NCBI GenBank assembly: GCA_019638235.1
Contig: JAHBUE010000001.1
Coordinates: forward strand, 1,722,492 to 1,786,491
Source: Cyclobacteriaceae bacterium
GTDB lineage: Bacteria > Bacteroidota > Bacteroidia > Cytophagales > Cyclobacteriaceae
DNA: 64,000 nucleotides
Direction: 5' to 3'
Part shown: in pieces, positions 8,646 to 17,322 of the stretch
How the letters are laid out: the number at the start of each line of letters is the position of its first letter
Position numbering within the stretch: position 1 is the first letter of the stretch
Made by a program: the position numbers and the translations under genes
Notes under the pieces: model-generated
What the model saw: only the letters and a program-made list of their open reading frames with translations
Told to the model about the DNA's origin: nothing
Database searches by the model: none

Positions 8646-8731
8646 TTAAAAAATGTTGTGTAAGTTACATTAGCGGTAAAACCAAATTCCCCGATTTGTC
8701 GTTTTATCCGTAGTTTACAGGTTTGAAATAA

Positions 8732-8761
8732 AGTGCTCCGGTTTTTTCGGGGCACTTTTTC
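8732..8761 (+). terminator. Rho-independent terminator after ffh
   Basis: AGTGCTCCG pairs with CGGGGCACT (one G-T wobble) around a short T-rich loop and is followed by a run of T, about 90 bp after the ffh stop. Confidence 0.75.
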
Positions 8762-8793
8762 TGTTATCTATTTATAACCAAAACATAATCACC

Positions 8794-9339
8794 ATGAAAA
8801 CACGTACACTACTTGCATTTGTTGTCCTGTTGCTGTTTGCATTACCCGAAGAAGCAACGGCCCAAAGATTTCCGGGTGTTGACGCCAGTCCTGCAGACAT
8901 TTCTTATTTCCGGCCTGATGGCCGCAATGCCGACCCAATCATAAAAGTTATTTATGGTCGCCCTTCCAAAAAAGGCAGAACCATGCTGGGCGAAACAGAG
9001 GCCTACGGAAAAGTGTGGCGCACCGGTGCCAACGAAACTACCGAAATCAAATTGTTTAAAGATGTAACCTTTGGGGATAAGACCCTAAAAGCAGGAACGT
9101 ACTCCTTATATACTATCCCCGATAAAAATGAGTGGACTATCATTTTCAATTCCAAGTTAGATACCTGGGGCGCTTATGCGTATGACGAAAGCAAAGACGT
9201 AGCCCGAATTAAGGTAGCGGCCGGCAAAACAGAATCGGAAGTGGAAACATTCAGTATTGTATTTGATGGTAAAGATGATAATGCTACCATGAACCTGGCA
9301 TGGGAGAATACCTTGGTTAAGATACCCCTTAAATACTGA
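8794..9339 (+). CDS. DUF2911 secreted protein
   Basis: Exported protein of 181 aa with a clear signal peptide (MKTRTLLAFVVLLLFALP, cleavage near EEATA-Q). The mature part carries the DUF2911 signature: ASPADISYFRPDGRNADP, IIKVIYGRPSKKGRTMLG, VWRTGANETTEI, KAGTYSLYTIPDKNEWTIIF and a C-terminal beta segment. The family is common in Bacteroidota and has no established function. It stands alone between two terminators, so it is probably a single-gene unit. Confidence 0.9.
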   Translation: MKTRTLLAFVVLLLFALPEEATAQRFPGVDASPADISYFRPDGRNADPIIKVIYGRPSKKGRTMLGETEAYGKVWRTGANETTEIKLFKDVTFGDKTLKAGTYSLYTIPDKNEWTIIFNSKLDTWGAYAYDESKDVARIKVAAGKTESEVETFSIVFDGKDDNATMNLAWENTLVKIPLKY

Positions 9340-9363
9340 TTTGGTATTGTTGAGGAACATATA

Positions 9364-9401
9364 AAGGCGCTTTTCAAATTTTGGGAAGCGCCTCTTTTTT
9401 T
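9364..9401 (+). terminator. Rho-independent terminator after the DUF2911 gene
   Basis: AGGCGCTT and AAGCGCCT pair perfectly and the stem extends with two wobble pairs around a 7-nt loop; eight bases of T-rich tail follow. It overlaps a non-ATG extension of the next frame, which supports the later ATG start for that gene. Confidence 0.8.
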
Positions 9402-9446
9402 ATTGCTTTGAAAATCCGTAGCTTACTCATCGCAACAGGTATTAGT

Positions 9447-9881
9447 ATGCACACATTAGGCCGCTCCGACCGGGTAGATTTGCCCGCACTTGGATTGAAG
9501 AACATACACGCCAAAATTGACACAGGCGCTTATACCAGCAGCCTGCATTGCTCGCGGGCGGAAGTAAAAGATGGTATATTGGAATTTGTGCTGTTGGATG
9601 ATGAGCATCCTGAATTTACCGGTATGGTGTTTTCCTTTACGGAATTTGAAACACGCCTCATTAAAAACTCCTTTGGTGTTGCTGAAAACCGGTATGTTAT
9701 ACGCACAACAATTAAGATTTTTGATGAAGAAATACAGACCGAATTTTCACTTAGCGACCGCGATGCCCTGCGTTTCCCTATTTTATTGGGACGCAAAATT
9801 TTACGCAACCGTTTTGTGATAGATGTAGCAAAAAAAAATCTATCTTACCGAAATAAGAAAAGCCGCATTTCAAAACGTTAA
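9447..9881 (+). CDS. RimB-like retropepsin-type protease (ATP-dependent zinc protease family)
   Basis: Small aspartic-protease-fold protein of 144 aa, in the family annotated as putative ATP-dependent zinc protease or RimB. The signature is [20 protein letters not shown], with the DTGA active-site-like motif, and a later [14 protein letters not shown]. In Pseudomonas, RimB partners the glutamate ligase RimK, and here rimK follows after 13 bp. The ATG at 9447 is chosen because the upstream extension lies in the preceding terminator. The three-gene arrangement suggests adding and trimming of glutamate on a target; that target is unknown here. Confidence 0.85.
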   Translation: MHTLGRSDRVDLPALGLKNIHAKIDTGAYTSSLHCSRAEVKDGILEFVLLDDEHPEFTGMVFSFTEFETRLIKNSFGVAENRYVIRTTIKIFDEEIQTEFSLSDRDALRFPILLGRKILRNRFVIDVAKKNLSYRNKKSRISKR

Positions 9882-9894
9882 CGACATAGGTTAC

Positions 9895-10806
9895 ATGAAC
9901 ATTGCTATCCTTTCCCGCGACTCAAAACTCTACTCTACCAGGCGACTGAAAGAAGCCGGGGAGGAGCGCGGACACAGTGTGGAGATAATCGACCACATGA
10001 AGTGCGTGTTGTTTATCGAAAAGAAAAACCCGGTGGTGTTGTACCAGGGGCGCAGGCTTGATTATTTCGATGCTATCATTCCACGTATCGGGGCATCCGT
10101 AACATTTTACGGTGCGGCCGTAGTACGCCAGTTTGAAATGATGAAAGTTTTTTCGGCCATTGAATCGCAGGCGCTTATCCGCTCACGCGATAAGCTAAGA
10201 AGTTTGCAAATTCTTTCCCGTGCCGGTCTTGATTTGCCAAAAACCATTTTCATGGACTACTCCCGCGATACGGAAGGAATTATTGAAGCCGTAGGAGGTG
10301 CGCCCGTAGTGATTAAGCTATTAGAGGGCACGCAGGGACTTGGCGTTGTGTTGGCCGAAAATAAAAAAGCCGCGCAATCTGTTATTGAGGCTTTTCACGG
10401 ATTACATGCCCGCATTATTGTGCAGGAATTTATAAAGGAAGCGAAAGCTACGGATATTCGTGCGTTTGTGGTAGATGGCGAAGTGGTGGGCGCCATGAAG
10501 CGCGAAGCCACGCGCGATGGAGAGTTCAGATCAAACCTGCATCGTGGCGGAAAAGCTACCGTAGTCAAACTTTCGCGTGCTGAAAAATCGGCAGCTATGG
10601 CGGCAGCGAAAAAAATGGGGTTGGGCATTGCCGGGGTTGACTTGCTGCCGTCAAGACGTGGCCCGCTTATTATTGAAGTAAATTCATCTCCGGGGCTGGA
10701 GGGCATAGAGGGCGCTACTAAGGTAGATATAGCCGGAAAAATTATTCAGTATTTAGAGAAGAATGCCGGTAAAAAGAAAATCCAGAAAGATAAAGTGAAC
10801 GCATGA
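9895..10806 (+). CDS. rimK: RimK-type alpha-L-glutamate ligase
   Basis: ATP-grasp ligase that in other bacteria adds glutamates to the C-terminus of ribosomal protein S6. 303 aa. Visible are the N-terminal pre-ATP-grasp domain ([20 protein letters not shown]), [19 protein letters not shown] (nucleotide loop), [19 protein letters not shown], and the metal-binding end [14 protein letters not shown]. It sits between a RimB-like protease and an aspartoacylase-type hydrolase, overlapping the latter by 4 bp (ATGA), so the three genes form one translationally coupled unit. Confidence 0.93.
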   Translation: MNIAILSRDSKLYSTRRLKEAGEERGHSVEIIDHMKCVLFIEKKNPVVLYQGRRLDYFDAIIPRIGASVTFYGAAVVRQFEMMKVFSAIESQALIRSRDKLRSLQILSRAGLDLPKTIFMDYSRDTEGIIEAVGGAPVVIKLLEGTQGLGVVLAENKKAAQSVIEAFHGLHARIIVQEFIKEAKATDIRAFVVDGEVVGAMKREATRDGEFRSNLHRGGKATVVKLSRAEKSAAMAAAKKMGLGIAGVDLLPSRRGPLIIEVNSSPGLEGIEGATKVDIAGKIIQYLEKNAGKKKIQKDKVNA

Positions 10807-11783
10807 AACTTGTTCGCATTGCACATCAGGAAATCCGTCCGGGAGAATTCAAGGAAATTAAAATCAACGTAGCCCGGCTTCCTTCCCAAACATTAATTGA
10901 CACACCTATTTATGTTTCGCGTGGTGTGGAAGACGGCCCTGTATTGGCGTTGATGGCCGGTATGCATGGCGATGAGATTAACGGGCTGGAAATTGTTAGA
11001 AGAATTTTAGATGGCGGTTTGCACCGGCCCAAGCGAGGCACGGTAGTATGTATGCCTATCATTAACGTGTATGGTTTTTTAAACTTCTCGCGCGAAGTGC
11101 CGGATGGTAAAGATGTGAACCGCTCCTTTCCCGGAAGCAAAAACGGTTCGTTGGCCAGCCGTGTGGCGTGGCACGTTACACATGATATTATTCCCTTTAT
11201 TGATTACGGTATTGATTTTCATACCGGAGGCGCCATGCGCACCAACTATCCGCAGGTGCGCGCCATGCTGAATAATGAAAAAAACCAGGAGCTTGCCAAT
11301 GCCTTTCGGGCGCCCTTCACATTGGATGCGCCCTTCAGACCAAACTCGTTACGCAAAGAGGCGGCAAAAAAAGGAAAGAATATTATTGTGTATGAAGGCG
11401 GTGAGTCGTTACGGTTTGACCAACAGGCGATAGAAGAAGGCATTGCAGGAACACTTCGTTTGATGCACTATTTAAAAATGATTGACTGGTCGCCTGAGCC
11501 TAAAGAAGAAACCCGTGTAATATGGAGTTCGGGTTGGGTGCGGGCAAAACACGCAGGCTTGTTTCATGCCAATGTTTCAAGCGGACAATTGGTGCACAAA
11601 GGCGAATGGGTTGGCACCATTACCGACCCGTTTGGCACAACAAAAGAAAAAGTAATAGCCGGAGATACCGGCTATATTATCGGGCTGAACAATATACCTG
11701 TTGTGAATGCCGGAGATGCACTGATGCACCTCGGCATGGATAATTATTGCAAGGTGAGTTCAAAGAATAAAGAAGAGGAATAA
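10803..11783 (+). CDS. Succinylglutamate desuccinylase/aspartoacylase family zinc hydrolase
   Basis: Zinc-dependent amidohydrolase of the AstE/AspA (M14-like) family, 326 aa. Zinc ligands are visible in [12 protein letters not shown] (H and E) and DFHTGG (H). The catalytic Glu region is [10 protein letters not shown], and a C-terminal beta domain follows ([20 protein letters not shown] type). The start codon overlaps the rimK stop. In this module it probably acts on an N-acyl or glutamyl substrate linked to RimK chemistry. That is inferred from coupling; the family alone does not identify a substrate. Confidence 0.88.
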   Translation: MKLVRIAHQEIRPGEFKEIKINVARLPSQTLIDTPIYVSRGVEDGPVLALMAGMHGDEINGLEIVRRILDGGLHRPKRGTVVCMPIINVYGFLNFSREVPDGKDVNRSFPGSKNGSLASRVAWHVTHDIIPFIDYGIDFHTGGAMRTNYPQVRAMLNNEKNQELANAFRAPFTLDAPFRPNSLRKEAAKKGKNIIVYEGGESLRFDQQAIEEGIAGTLRLMHYLKMIDWSPEPKEETRVIWSSGWVRAKHAGLFHANVSSGQLVHKGEWVGTITDPFGTTKEKVIAGDTGYIIGLNNIPVVNAGDALMHLGMDNYCKVSSKNKEEE

Positions 11784-11788
11784 ACTCC

Positions 11789-12268
11789 TTAATGATGATG
11801 ACCGCCCGGGCCGTGCACATGCCCGTGTGACAGTTCATCGGAAGTAGCCTCGCGCACGCTCATCACTTCCACATTAAAGTTAAGCTCAACACCGGCTAAA
11901 GGATGGTTGCCATCTACGGTTATGTTTTCCAAACCTACTTCAGTAACAGTAACAACCTGGGTGCCGCCACCTGTTTGTGCCTGAAACTGCATACCCGGCC
12001 TTACCTCCTGACTGCCAAAAGCTGTGCGCGGCACTTTTTGAATAAACGCCTCGTTGCGTTCGCCATATCCTTTTTCGGGGCTAACTTTAATATCAAACTT
12101 ATCGCCCTTCAGTTTTCCTTCTAATCCTTCTTCCATACCCGGAATCAGATTGCCGATACCCTGAATGTAGTGCAGGGGGTCTTTTCCGATGCTGGAGTCA
12201 AGAACGTTTCCCTCGTTATCGCGCAGGGTGTAATGAATGGAAACAACAGTGTTTTTAGCGATTTGCAT
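11789..12268 (-). CDS. FKBP-type peptidyl-prolyl isomerase, SlyD-like
   Basis: 159-aa cytoplasmic isomerase/chaperone. The FKBP half-sites are IHYTLRDNEGNVLDSS and GNLIPGMEEGLEGKLKGD; the inserted IF chaperone domain lies between (about 70-125; PEKGYGERNEAF). The C-terminus is His-rich (HGHVHGPGGHHH), as in metal-binding SlyD. At 159 aa the length fits SlyD without the long tail seen in E. coli. It converges on the rimK unit with 5 bp between stops. Confidence 0.92.
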   Translation of the reverse strand: MQIAKNTVVSIHYTLRDNEGNVLDSSIGKDPLHYIQGIGNLIPGMEEGLEGKLKGDKFDIKVSPEKGYGERNEAFIQKVPRTAFGSQEVRPGMQFQAQTGGGTQVVTVTEVGLENITVDGNHPLAGVELNFNVEVMSVREATSDELSHGHVHGPGGHHH

Positions 12269-12367
12269 GATGTTTGATTTTTTAGTGAGAATACATTTAG
12301 TGGGCAGAAGGCGTTCAAAAGAGCGGCAAACTGCCTGAGTGGTTTAATGAGTCAAAAGTAAACAATT

Positions 12368-13693
12368 TCAACGGCTATTGCCTGATGCGGGCAATGTCTT
12401 TTTCAACAGAAAGTAACCAATAGTGCCCGCGATAATAGATGCTGAAAGCACCCCGATTTTTGCTTCTACGATATTATCCGGTGAGTTAAAAGCGAGGTTG
12501 GTAATGAACAGCGACATGGTAAAACCAATGCCCGCAAGCATACCTACGCCATACAGAATTTTAAACGACATATCGGATGGTAGTTGTGCCCACCCCATTT
12601 TAATGGCAAGCCAACTTGTGCCCACCACGCCCACGAACTTACCGACAAGCAAACCAAAAAATACACCCAGGCTTACCGGTGTAATAGCGTCAGAGAATGA
12701 AATTCCTTTTAAAGAAATACCTGCATTTGCTAATGCGAATATTGGCATAACGACAAACAATACAATGGGATGCAGGGCATGTTCAAGGCGTTGCAGTGGA
12801 GTAGAAGCTGCCTTGGTCAATTTTGATATTTTATCAATAATATGAAGCTGTTCAGGTTCCAGTAAGGTAACATCGTTAGGCGGTATGTTCTCAAATTCTT
12901 TTACATAATTTTTAAGACGTGTGCTAAAACCAACTTCATCAATCTTTGTCCGGGCCGGAATAGCCAACGCTGCAAGTACACCTGCAATTGTGGCGTGTAC
13001 ACCCGACATGAGGAAGGCGAGCCATAACCCCCCGATACCAACAATGCCATAAAACACCGTGTTGCGAACACCCATGTAATTGGCAGTTAGCAGGGTAATC
13101 ATAAATACCGCACCGGTAGCAAGGTTAAGCAACGAAATATCAGAGGTATAGAAAATGGCAATAACCAGCACGGCACCAAGGTCATCGGCAATAGCTAATG
13201 CGGTTAAAAATATCTTTACAGAGATGGGCACACGATTGCCCAATAACGATAAAATGCCGAGGGCAAAGGCTATGTCGGTTGCCATAGGAATGCCCCACCC
13301 ACTTGACGAAGGCTTATCGTAATTAAAGAGGGCAAAGATGAGAGCCGGGAAGAGCATACCGCCAACAGCAGCCGTTAGTGGCAGAATAGCATTGCGTGGC
13401 GATGATAACTCTCCTGCCATAATTTCGCGTTTCAGTTCAAGGCCCACAACGAAGAAGAACATGGCCATAAGCCCGTCATTAATCCAGTGATGCAGGGTGT
13501 TGGAGATAGCGTACCCGGCAATGCCGATGGTGAACTCATGTTCCCAGAAATGGTGAAACTCATCTTGCCAGGGTGAGTTTGAAAGAATCAACGCTGCAAC
13601 TGAACAGATTAGTAAAAAAACTCCTGCCGATGATTCATTTCTGACGAAACTATTAAACGGTTTTAGTAAATGGTCGATAGCTTCTGGTTTCAT
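12368..13693 (-). CDS. nhaA: Na+/H+ antiporter NhaA
   Basis: Electrogenic sodium/proton antiporter in the inner membrane, 441 aa with about 12 helices. Family signatures: FFVVGLELKREIMAGEL, GGMLFPALIF, GWGIPMATDIAFALGIL and ALAIADDLGAVLVIAIFY, the last holding the paired ion-binding aspartates. Slightly longer than the E. coli protein through a cytoplasmic insert in the middle (residues about 255-300). Next to an MBL-fold hydrolase gene on the same strand, 34 bp away. Confidence 0.95.
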   Translation of the reverse strand: MKPEAIDHLLKPFNSFVRNESSAGVFLLICSVAALILSNSPWQDEFHHFWEHEFTIGIAGYAISNTLHHWINDGLMAMFFFVVGLELKREIMAGELSSPRNAILPLTAAVGGMLFPALIFALFNYDKPSSSGWGIPMATDIAFALGILSLLGNRVPISVKIFLTALAIADDLGAVLVIAIFYTSDISLLNLATGAVFMITLLTANYMGVRNTVFYGIVGIGGLWLAFLMSGVHATIAGVLAALAIPARTKIDEVGFSTRLKNYVKEFENIPPNDVTLLEPEQLHIIDKISKLTKAASTPLQRLEHALHPIVLFVVMPIFALANAGISLKGISFSDAITPVSLGVFFGLLVGKFVGVVGTSWLAIKMGWAQLPSDMSFKILYGVGMLAGIGFTMSLFITNLAFNSPDNIVEAKIGVLSASIIAGTIGYFLLKKTLPASGNSR

Positions 13694-13727
13694 ACAGATA
13701 AAATCAGGTTGCGTTTACGTTGTCAGC

Positions 13728-14858
13728 TCATTTTATGGTTGCCCACCAGTGTGTAAAAGATTGGTGTTCATCATCCAGCCTTACTATTTCTCCGATTATT
13801 GGTGTAACCAACGGAATGTTGTGCTGTGCATTCAGTTCAGTTATTTTCTTGAGCGGCTCATCCCACGCATGGTGCGCTAATTTGAATTTTGATGAGTGAA
13901 CCGGAAACAGGCGCTTTGCTTTTAGGTCTTGCGCAGCTTTCAATCCTTCTTCCGGCAGCATGTGGATGGCCTGCCAGGCAACATTGTATTGTCCGTTGTC
14001 GAGAATAGCGAGGTCAAACGGCCCGAATTTTTCTCCGATTTCGGCAAAGTGCGTAGCATAACCGCTGTCGCCACCAAGATAAAGTTTACGATGCGGGGTT
14101 TCGATAATAAACGATAGCCACAACGTGTTATTTCGTGAAAAAAGCCTGCCCGAAAAATGACGCGCGGTAGCGGTATAAAGGTTCAGCGAATCGGCAAGAT
14201 TGATTTCTTCATCCCAATCTTTTTCATGGATAATTCCTGCATCGTATCCCCAATATTCAAAGTGCTCGCCAACACCAAGTCCGCAGATTACCGTTTTTAC
14301 TTTTTTCTGTAATGAAAGAATGGTTTTATAATCTAAGTGGTCGTAATGGTCGTGGGTAATCAACAGGAAATCAATTTCGGGTATATCGTCAACAGTATAA
14401 ATATCGGTGCCTTTAAATGATGGAGTGCTGCCCGGAAGGGGCGAGGCATTTCCGCTAAACACCGGGTCAACCAAAAAACGTTTGCCACTCACTTGGATGT
14501 AGTAGGAAGAATGCCCAAACCAAACCAATATATCCTCATCGGCAGGAAGCGTGTGCAGGTTTGTTTTGATGGAGGGTATTGAATCGGCAGGTTCTGTGCG
14601 CGGATGTTTCTTGAATAAAAAATTATAAAAAACACTGAATGCAGAGTAACCCTCTGTTAAGTAGGGTGTGAAGTGAACATTCTGAAAAGTGCCGTTTTTA
14701 TAATGAGGTGATTGCTGAATCCGCTTCAGTCGCTCACCGGCAGGCGCTTTACCAAATTTAGGATGTTGGATAAACAGGAGGGTAGCGGCTACAACCACTA
14801 ATAACAAACTAACAAGAATAACGGCCATTCGCTTTAACAGGTTAAGAAAATGTTTCAT
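13728..14858 (-). CDS. MBL-fold metallohydrolase, NAPE-PLD/RomA-like, membrane-anchored
   Basis: 376 aa. An N-terminal helix (MAVILVSLLLVVVAATLLFI) anchors or exports it. The hydrolase domain shows DEDILVWFGHSSYYIQV, the metal motif THDHYDHLDY (HxHxDH), LYLGGDSGYATHF and FPVHSSKFKLAHHAWDEP, an arrangement typical of UlaG/NAPE-PLD-type proteins. The substrate is not deducible. Could share a transcript with nhaA downstream. Confidence 0.88.
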   Translation of the reverse strand: MKHFLNLLKRMAVILVSLLLVVVAATLLFIQHPKFGKAPAGERLKRIQQSPHYKNGTFQNVHFTPYLTEGYSAFSVFYNFLFKKHPRTEPADSIPSIKTNLHTLPADEDILVWFGHSSYYIQVSGKRFLVDPVFSGNASPLPGSTPSFKGTDIYTVDDIPEIDFLLITHDHYDHLDYKTILSLQKKVKTVICGLGVGEHFEYWGYDAGIIHEKDWDEEINLADSLNLYTATARHFSGRLFSRNNTLWLSFIIETPHRKLYLGGDSGYATHFAEIGEKFGPFDLAILDNGQYNVAWQAIHMLPEEGLKAAQDLKAKRLFPVHSSKFKLAHHAWDEPLKKITELNAQHNIPLVTPIIGEIVRLDDEHQSFTHWWATIK

Positions 14859-15037
14859 AAGTATGAAAACCGGTACGTGTGCAATTTCAAAACATAAACT
14901 TAGAAAAAAATGCTGTTTTTACTGTTTGAAACTAGCCGGCCTTGTGCCTTCTGCTATTTTCAGGGGGCCAACAGATACGCATATAAAATATTTTTTCACC
15001 ATTTTTGACATGAAAAAATACCACTATATTTACCGAT

Positions 15038-15370
15038 ATGATGACCCATAAAACGCTTGAAAAGAGTTCCGATGAGCAGCGCATAGGGCATATCCGGGAC
15101 TTGCGTAATAGCCTGATTAAAGATTTTCTGATTGATGATAACCTGGTAGCTTATTTTGAAAAGCAATACAACCACAAGCAACTGAATACCCGCAGATTAG
15201 AGTTCATAAAAAAGGAACTTCGCGAATTGCTTATCGCCCCGGTTGACTTGGTGCATTATGCGCCTCTTCTTCTTGAAATGAAGCAGGAAGGTACAGCGTC
15301 CATAACCTCAAACCATGAGGGTCTTTTCTATGTTGAATTAGACCGGATTTTTTCAAAATACACGTTCTGA
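15038..15370 (+). CDS. Hypothetical protein, 110 aa
   Basis: I do not recognise this family. The product is soluble, charged and predicted helical, without signal peptide or membrane helix. The central part (YFEKQYNHKQLNTRRLEF) is strongly basic and the C-terminus ends FSKYTF. A TTGACA (-35/-33-like), 14-17 nt and TATATTTA lie just upstream, ending four bases before the tandem ATG codons, which supports expression from here. The ATG at 15041 is an equally good start. No neighbours on the same strand suggest a function. Confidence 0.6.
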   Translation: MMTHKTLEKSSDEQRIGHIRDLRNSLIKDFLIDDNLVAYFEKQYNHKQLNTRRLEFIKKELRELLIAPVDLVHYAPLLLEMKQEGTASITSNHEGLFYVELDRIFSKYTF

Positions 15371-15417
15371 ACAGGCCGGAAAATAAAATCAATTATGACC
15401 TGCATAAACCCTAAGCA

Positions 15418-15740
15418 CTATCGGGGTATAGGTTTTGCAAGAGAATCCCAATTATAGGCTGTCGCTATCCTCGCTTCCAGTTCGGTAATAACACCCCAGC
15501 CGTTTTCGCTGTTGGTCATAATAACTACACCATATCCGTTTCGAAAATGTGCCACCAAATCTGCACGAAAATTCCAGTTTGAACCACTATGCGTAAAATA
15601 CCAGCCTTCGCCTCTTCGCTCAATACTTTTGCGTTAGTTCTTGTAGCGTTAATCCATCATAGCCACCCCTATTAGGAATTTGTGCAGCTTCAATCTGAGC
15701 AAGTATATCTACCGGATTACTGTATTGAGCCTGGCAAAGA
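15418..15740 (-). pseudogene. Remnant of a serine hydrolase (beta-lactamase-like)
   Basis: The minus strand encodes a typical class C-like C-terminus: GEGWYFTHSGSNWNF (HSG in place of KTG), then FRNGYGVVIMTNSENGWG, ending in TAG at 15418. Upstream of about 15628 the match continues in a different frame (NPVDILAQIEAAQIPNRGG) that stops after LTQKY, and the SxxK and YxN regions are absent. So the gene has lost most of its N-terminal half and carries a frameshift. The rest of the interval up to 15966 contains no gene I can support. Confidence 0.65.
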
Positions 15741-15966
15741 ACGCCAGACAAACAAGGGTAGAACAATCAGGAATGTGGCCTTGAAGCGGTTGAAATGCCT
15801 CAAGGAGTGAATAATGTTGTGCTTGAACATGTAGGTGAATTTTTTGTTATACTACCGTCAAGCCGGAAAAAGGTTACAACCAAATAGTTTCAATGTGGTA
15901 AAAGGGCGCCCTTGGTTAACAGCTATGTACAAAAAACATAAACTGTCCACATAAGCAGGAAATAAT

Positions 15967-15993
15967 AAAAGCCCCGGAGTTTTCCGAGGCTTT
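15967..15993 (-). terminator. Rho-independent terminator after tRNA-Leu
   Basis: On the minus strand AAAGCCTCGG pairs with CCGGGGCTTT (one wobble) around a 6-nt loop and is followed by a T/A-rich tail, directly after the tRNA 3' end. Confidence 0.7.
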
Positions 15994-15994
15994 G

Positions 15995-16078
15995 TACCCG
16001 AGGCCGGGGTCGAACCGGCACGGTATTGCTACCATTGGTGTTTGAGACCAACGCGTCTACCAATTCCGCCACCCGGGC
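15995..16078 (-). tRNA. tRNA-Leu (CAA)
   Basis: 84-nt class II tRNA. On the minus strand it starts GCCCGGGTGGCGG, has the D-loop AATTGGTAGACGCG, the anticodon stem-loop TTGGT-CTCAAAC-ACCAA (anticodon CAA), a variable arm of leucine-tRNA size, the T-arm GCCGG-TTCGACC-CCGGC and a discriminator A. No CCA is encoded. Confidence 0.93.
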
Positions 16079-16155
16079 GTTTTTAAGAACAACTGGCCGT
16101 TATCCGGCCAATTTGTTGGGCTGCAAATATGGGTAAAGTTTAACGTTCGCACAAT

Positions 16156-16449
16156 TTACAGTTCAATAAATTTCTGCAACGAAAAGGCTTGTGTGCGCTC
16201 GGCAAACAGGGTTTTAACCCGCCCCCATACGTTACCGAAAAGTTCGGATTTACGATAGCGCTCTAAGCTCTCCGCATCTTTCCAGTGGCTTAATGTTGTG
16301 TAGGTGTTCGGGTTGTCAGCGTCCTTTAATAATTGCAGGTGGGTGCATCCGTCAAAATTCCGGATGGCTTCTTTGTTGGTATTGAAAATCTGTAAAAATT
16401 CATCTACCCCGGCATCAGTAAAGTGCATGCGTACAATCCGTATCAGCAT
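16156..16449 (-). CDS. Antibiotic biosynthesis monooxygenase (ABM) domain protein
   Basis: 97-aa single-domain ferredoxin-like protein of the ABM/quinol monooxygenase superfamily. Recognisable parts are MLIRIVRMHFTDAGVDEFL, the NFDGCTHLQLLKDADNP segment, and TLSHWKDAESLERYRKSE, the usual W-x-x-x-E-S-L signature. Substrate unknown; many relatives are small stress or quinone-modifying enzymes or have no known activity. It lies 5 bp after the SAM-hydrolase gene, so both are probably on one transcript. Confidence 0.87.
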   Translation of the reverse strand: MLIRIVRMHFTDAGVDEFLQIFNTNKEAIRNFDGCTHLQLLKDADNPNTYTTLSHWKDAESLERYRKSELFGNVWGRVKTLFAERTQAFSLQKFIEL

Positions 16450-16454
16450 AATGG

Positions 16455-17228
16455 TTAGTCTTCAAAAATAATATTTACAACACTGTCGTATTCCAGCCCC
16501 AATAACTCGGATGCGTTGCCCTTGTAAATACCAATTTCCAGGAACCCCAGGTTATTGAACACAATAAAACATTCTCCTTCTTCGGCCTGGTAGTAATGGG
16601 TATGGATCTTCCTGAATTTTTCTCCGCCAAACTGAATGGTAAACACTTTTCCTTCGCTAAGCACGTCAAAGGCATCTTTGGTAATGTTGGTAAGCAGGTT
16701 GCCGAAACTGTCAACACGAAGTACGTGCCCGGTAATTTGTTTTCGGGTGGCCTTCATTTGCCGGTCAATCATTTTTTTGAATGTTTGCATCGGCTTGCCC
16801 AGGGTGGTTATGCTTACGCCACTGGCCAACTTTGCGGCAGCGGGTGCAAATATTTCTTTTTCCGGAAAGGTGGACTCTATCGATGTCAGGGTGTTCAGCT
16901 CAACTAAGTTTTGATGCACCTTGTCGGTTACTAATCCAAACAACCCGTTATCTGCGCCAACAAAATAATGGTCTTCAACCTGCAAGGCAATGGCGGCATC
17001 GTTGCGGTTGCCGGTGGCATGAACGCCTGCAAGGTGAACCGTGCCTTTCGGGAAATCGCGAAATACCGCGCGCAGCACAAAAGCAGCATGGGCGAGGTCG
17101 CACGAAGCGATGGCGTGGGTAATATCAACCATGCGTATGCCCGGGTTTACCGACAAGATTTTAGCCTTGATGGCCGCCACATAGTGGTCGCTTGTTCCCG
17201 AATCTGTAAGCAGGGTAATAATGGCCAT
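16455..17228 (-). CDS. SAM hydroxide adenosyltransferase (DUF62 family)
   Basis: Hydrolyses S-adenosylmethionine to adenosine and methionine, in the same superfamily as fluorinase. 257 aa from ATG at 17228 (MAIITLLTDSGTSDHYVAA), which keeps the characteristic N-terminal strand with the TDSG aspartate; an in-frame TTG 42 bp upstream would only add an unrelated lead. Other signatures are MVDITHAIASCDLAHAAF, HYFVGADNGLFGLV, FAPAAAKLASG and the C-terminal DSFGNLLTNI. Confidence 0.9.
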   Translation of the reverse strand: MAIITLLTDSGTSDHYVAAIKAKILSVNPGIRMVDITHAIASCDLAHAAFVLRAVFRDFPKGTVHLAGVHATGNRNDAAIALQVEDHYFVGADNGLFGLVTDKVHQNLVELNTLTSIESTFPEKEIFAPAAAKLASGVSITTLGKPMQTFKKMIDRQMKATRKQITGHVLRVDSFGNLLTNITKDAFDVLSEGKVFTIQFGGEKFRKIHTHYYQAEEGECFIVFNNLGFLEIGIYKGNASELLGLEYDSVVNIIFED

Positions 17229-17322
17229 GTGTTGATGCTCCCCGTGTTCTTTTGTAAGTTTACGGGGCAAAAATAATCACTTTTGCACCATATTATTTAC
17301 AGGCCAAACCACACACCTTATT

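Noticed and set aside
14863..15051. 62-codon frame upstream of the 110-aa gene
   Set aside because: Low-complexity composition; it overlaps the likely promoter of the next gene.
15741..15840. Extending the serine hydrolase remnant upstream to a signal-peptide-like stretch
   Set aside because: A hydrophobic stretch can be read (FLIVLPLFVW), but it is in a different frame with no link to the hydrolase part.
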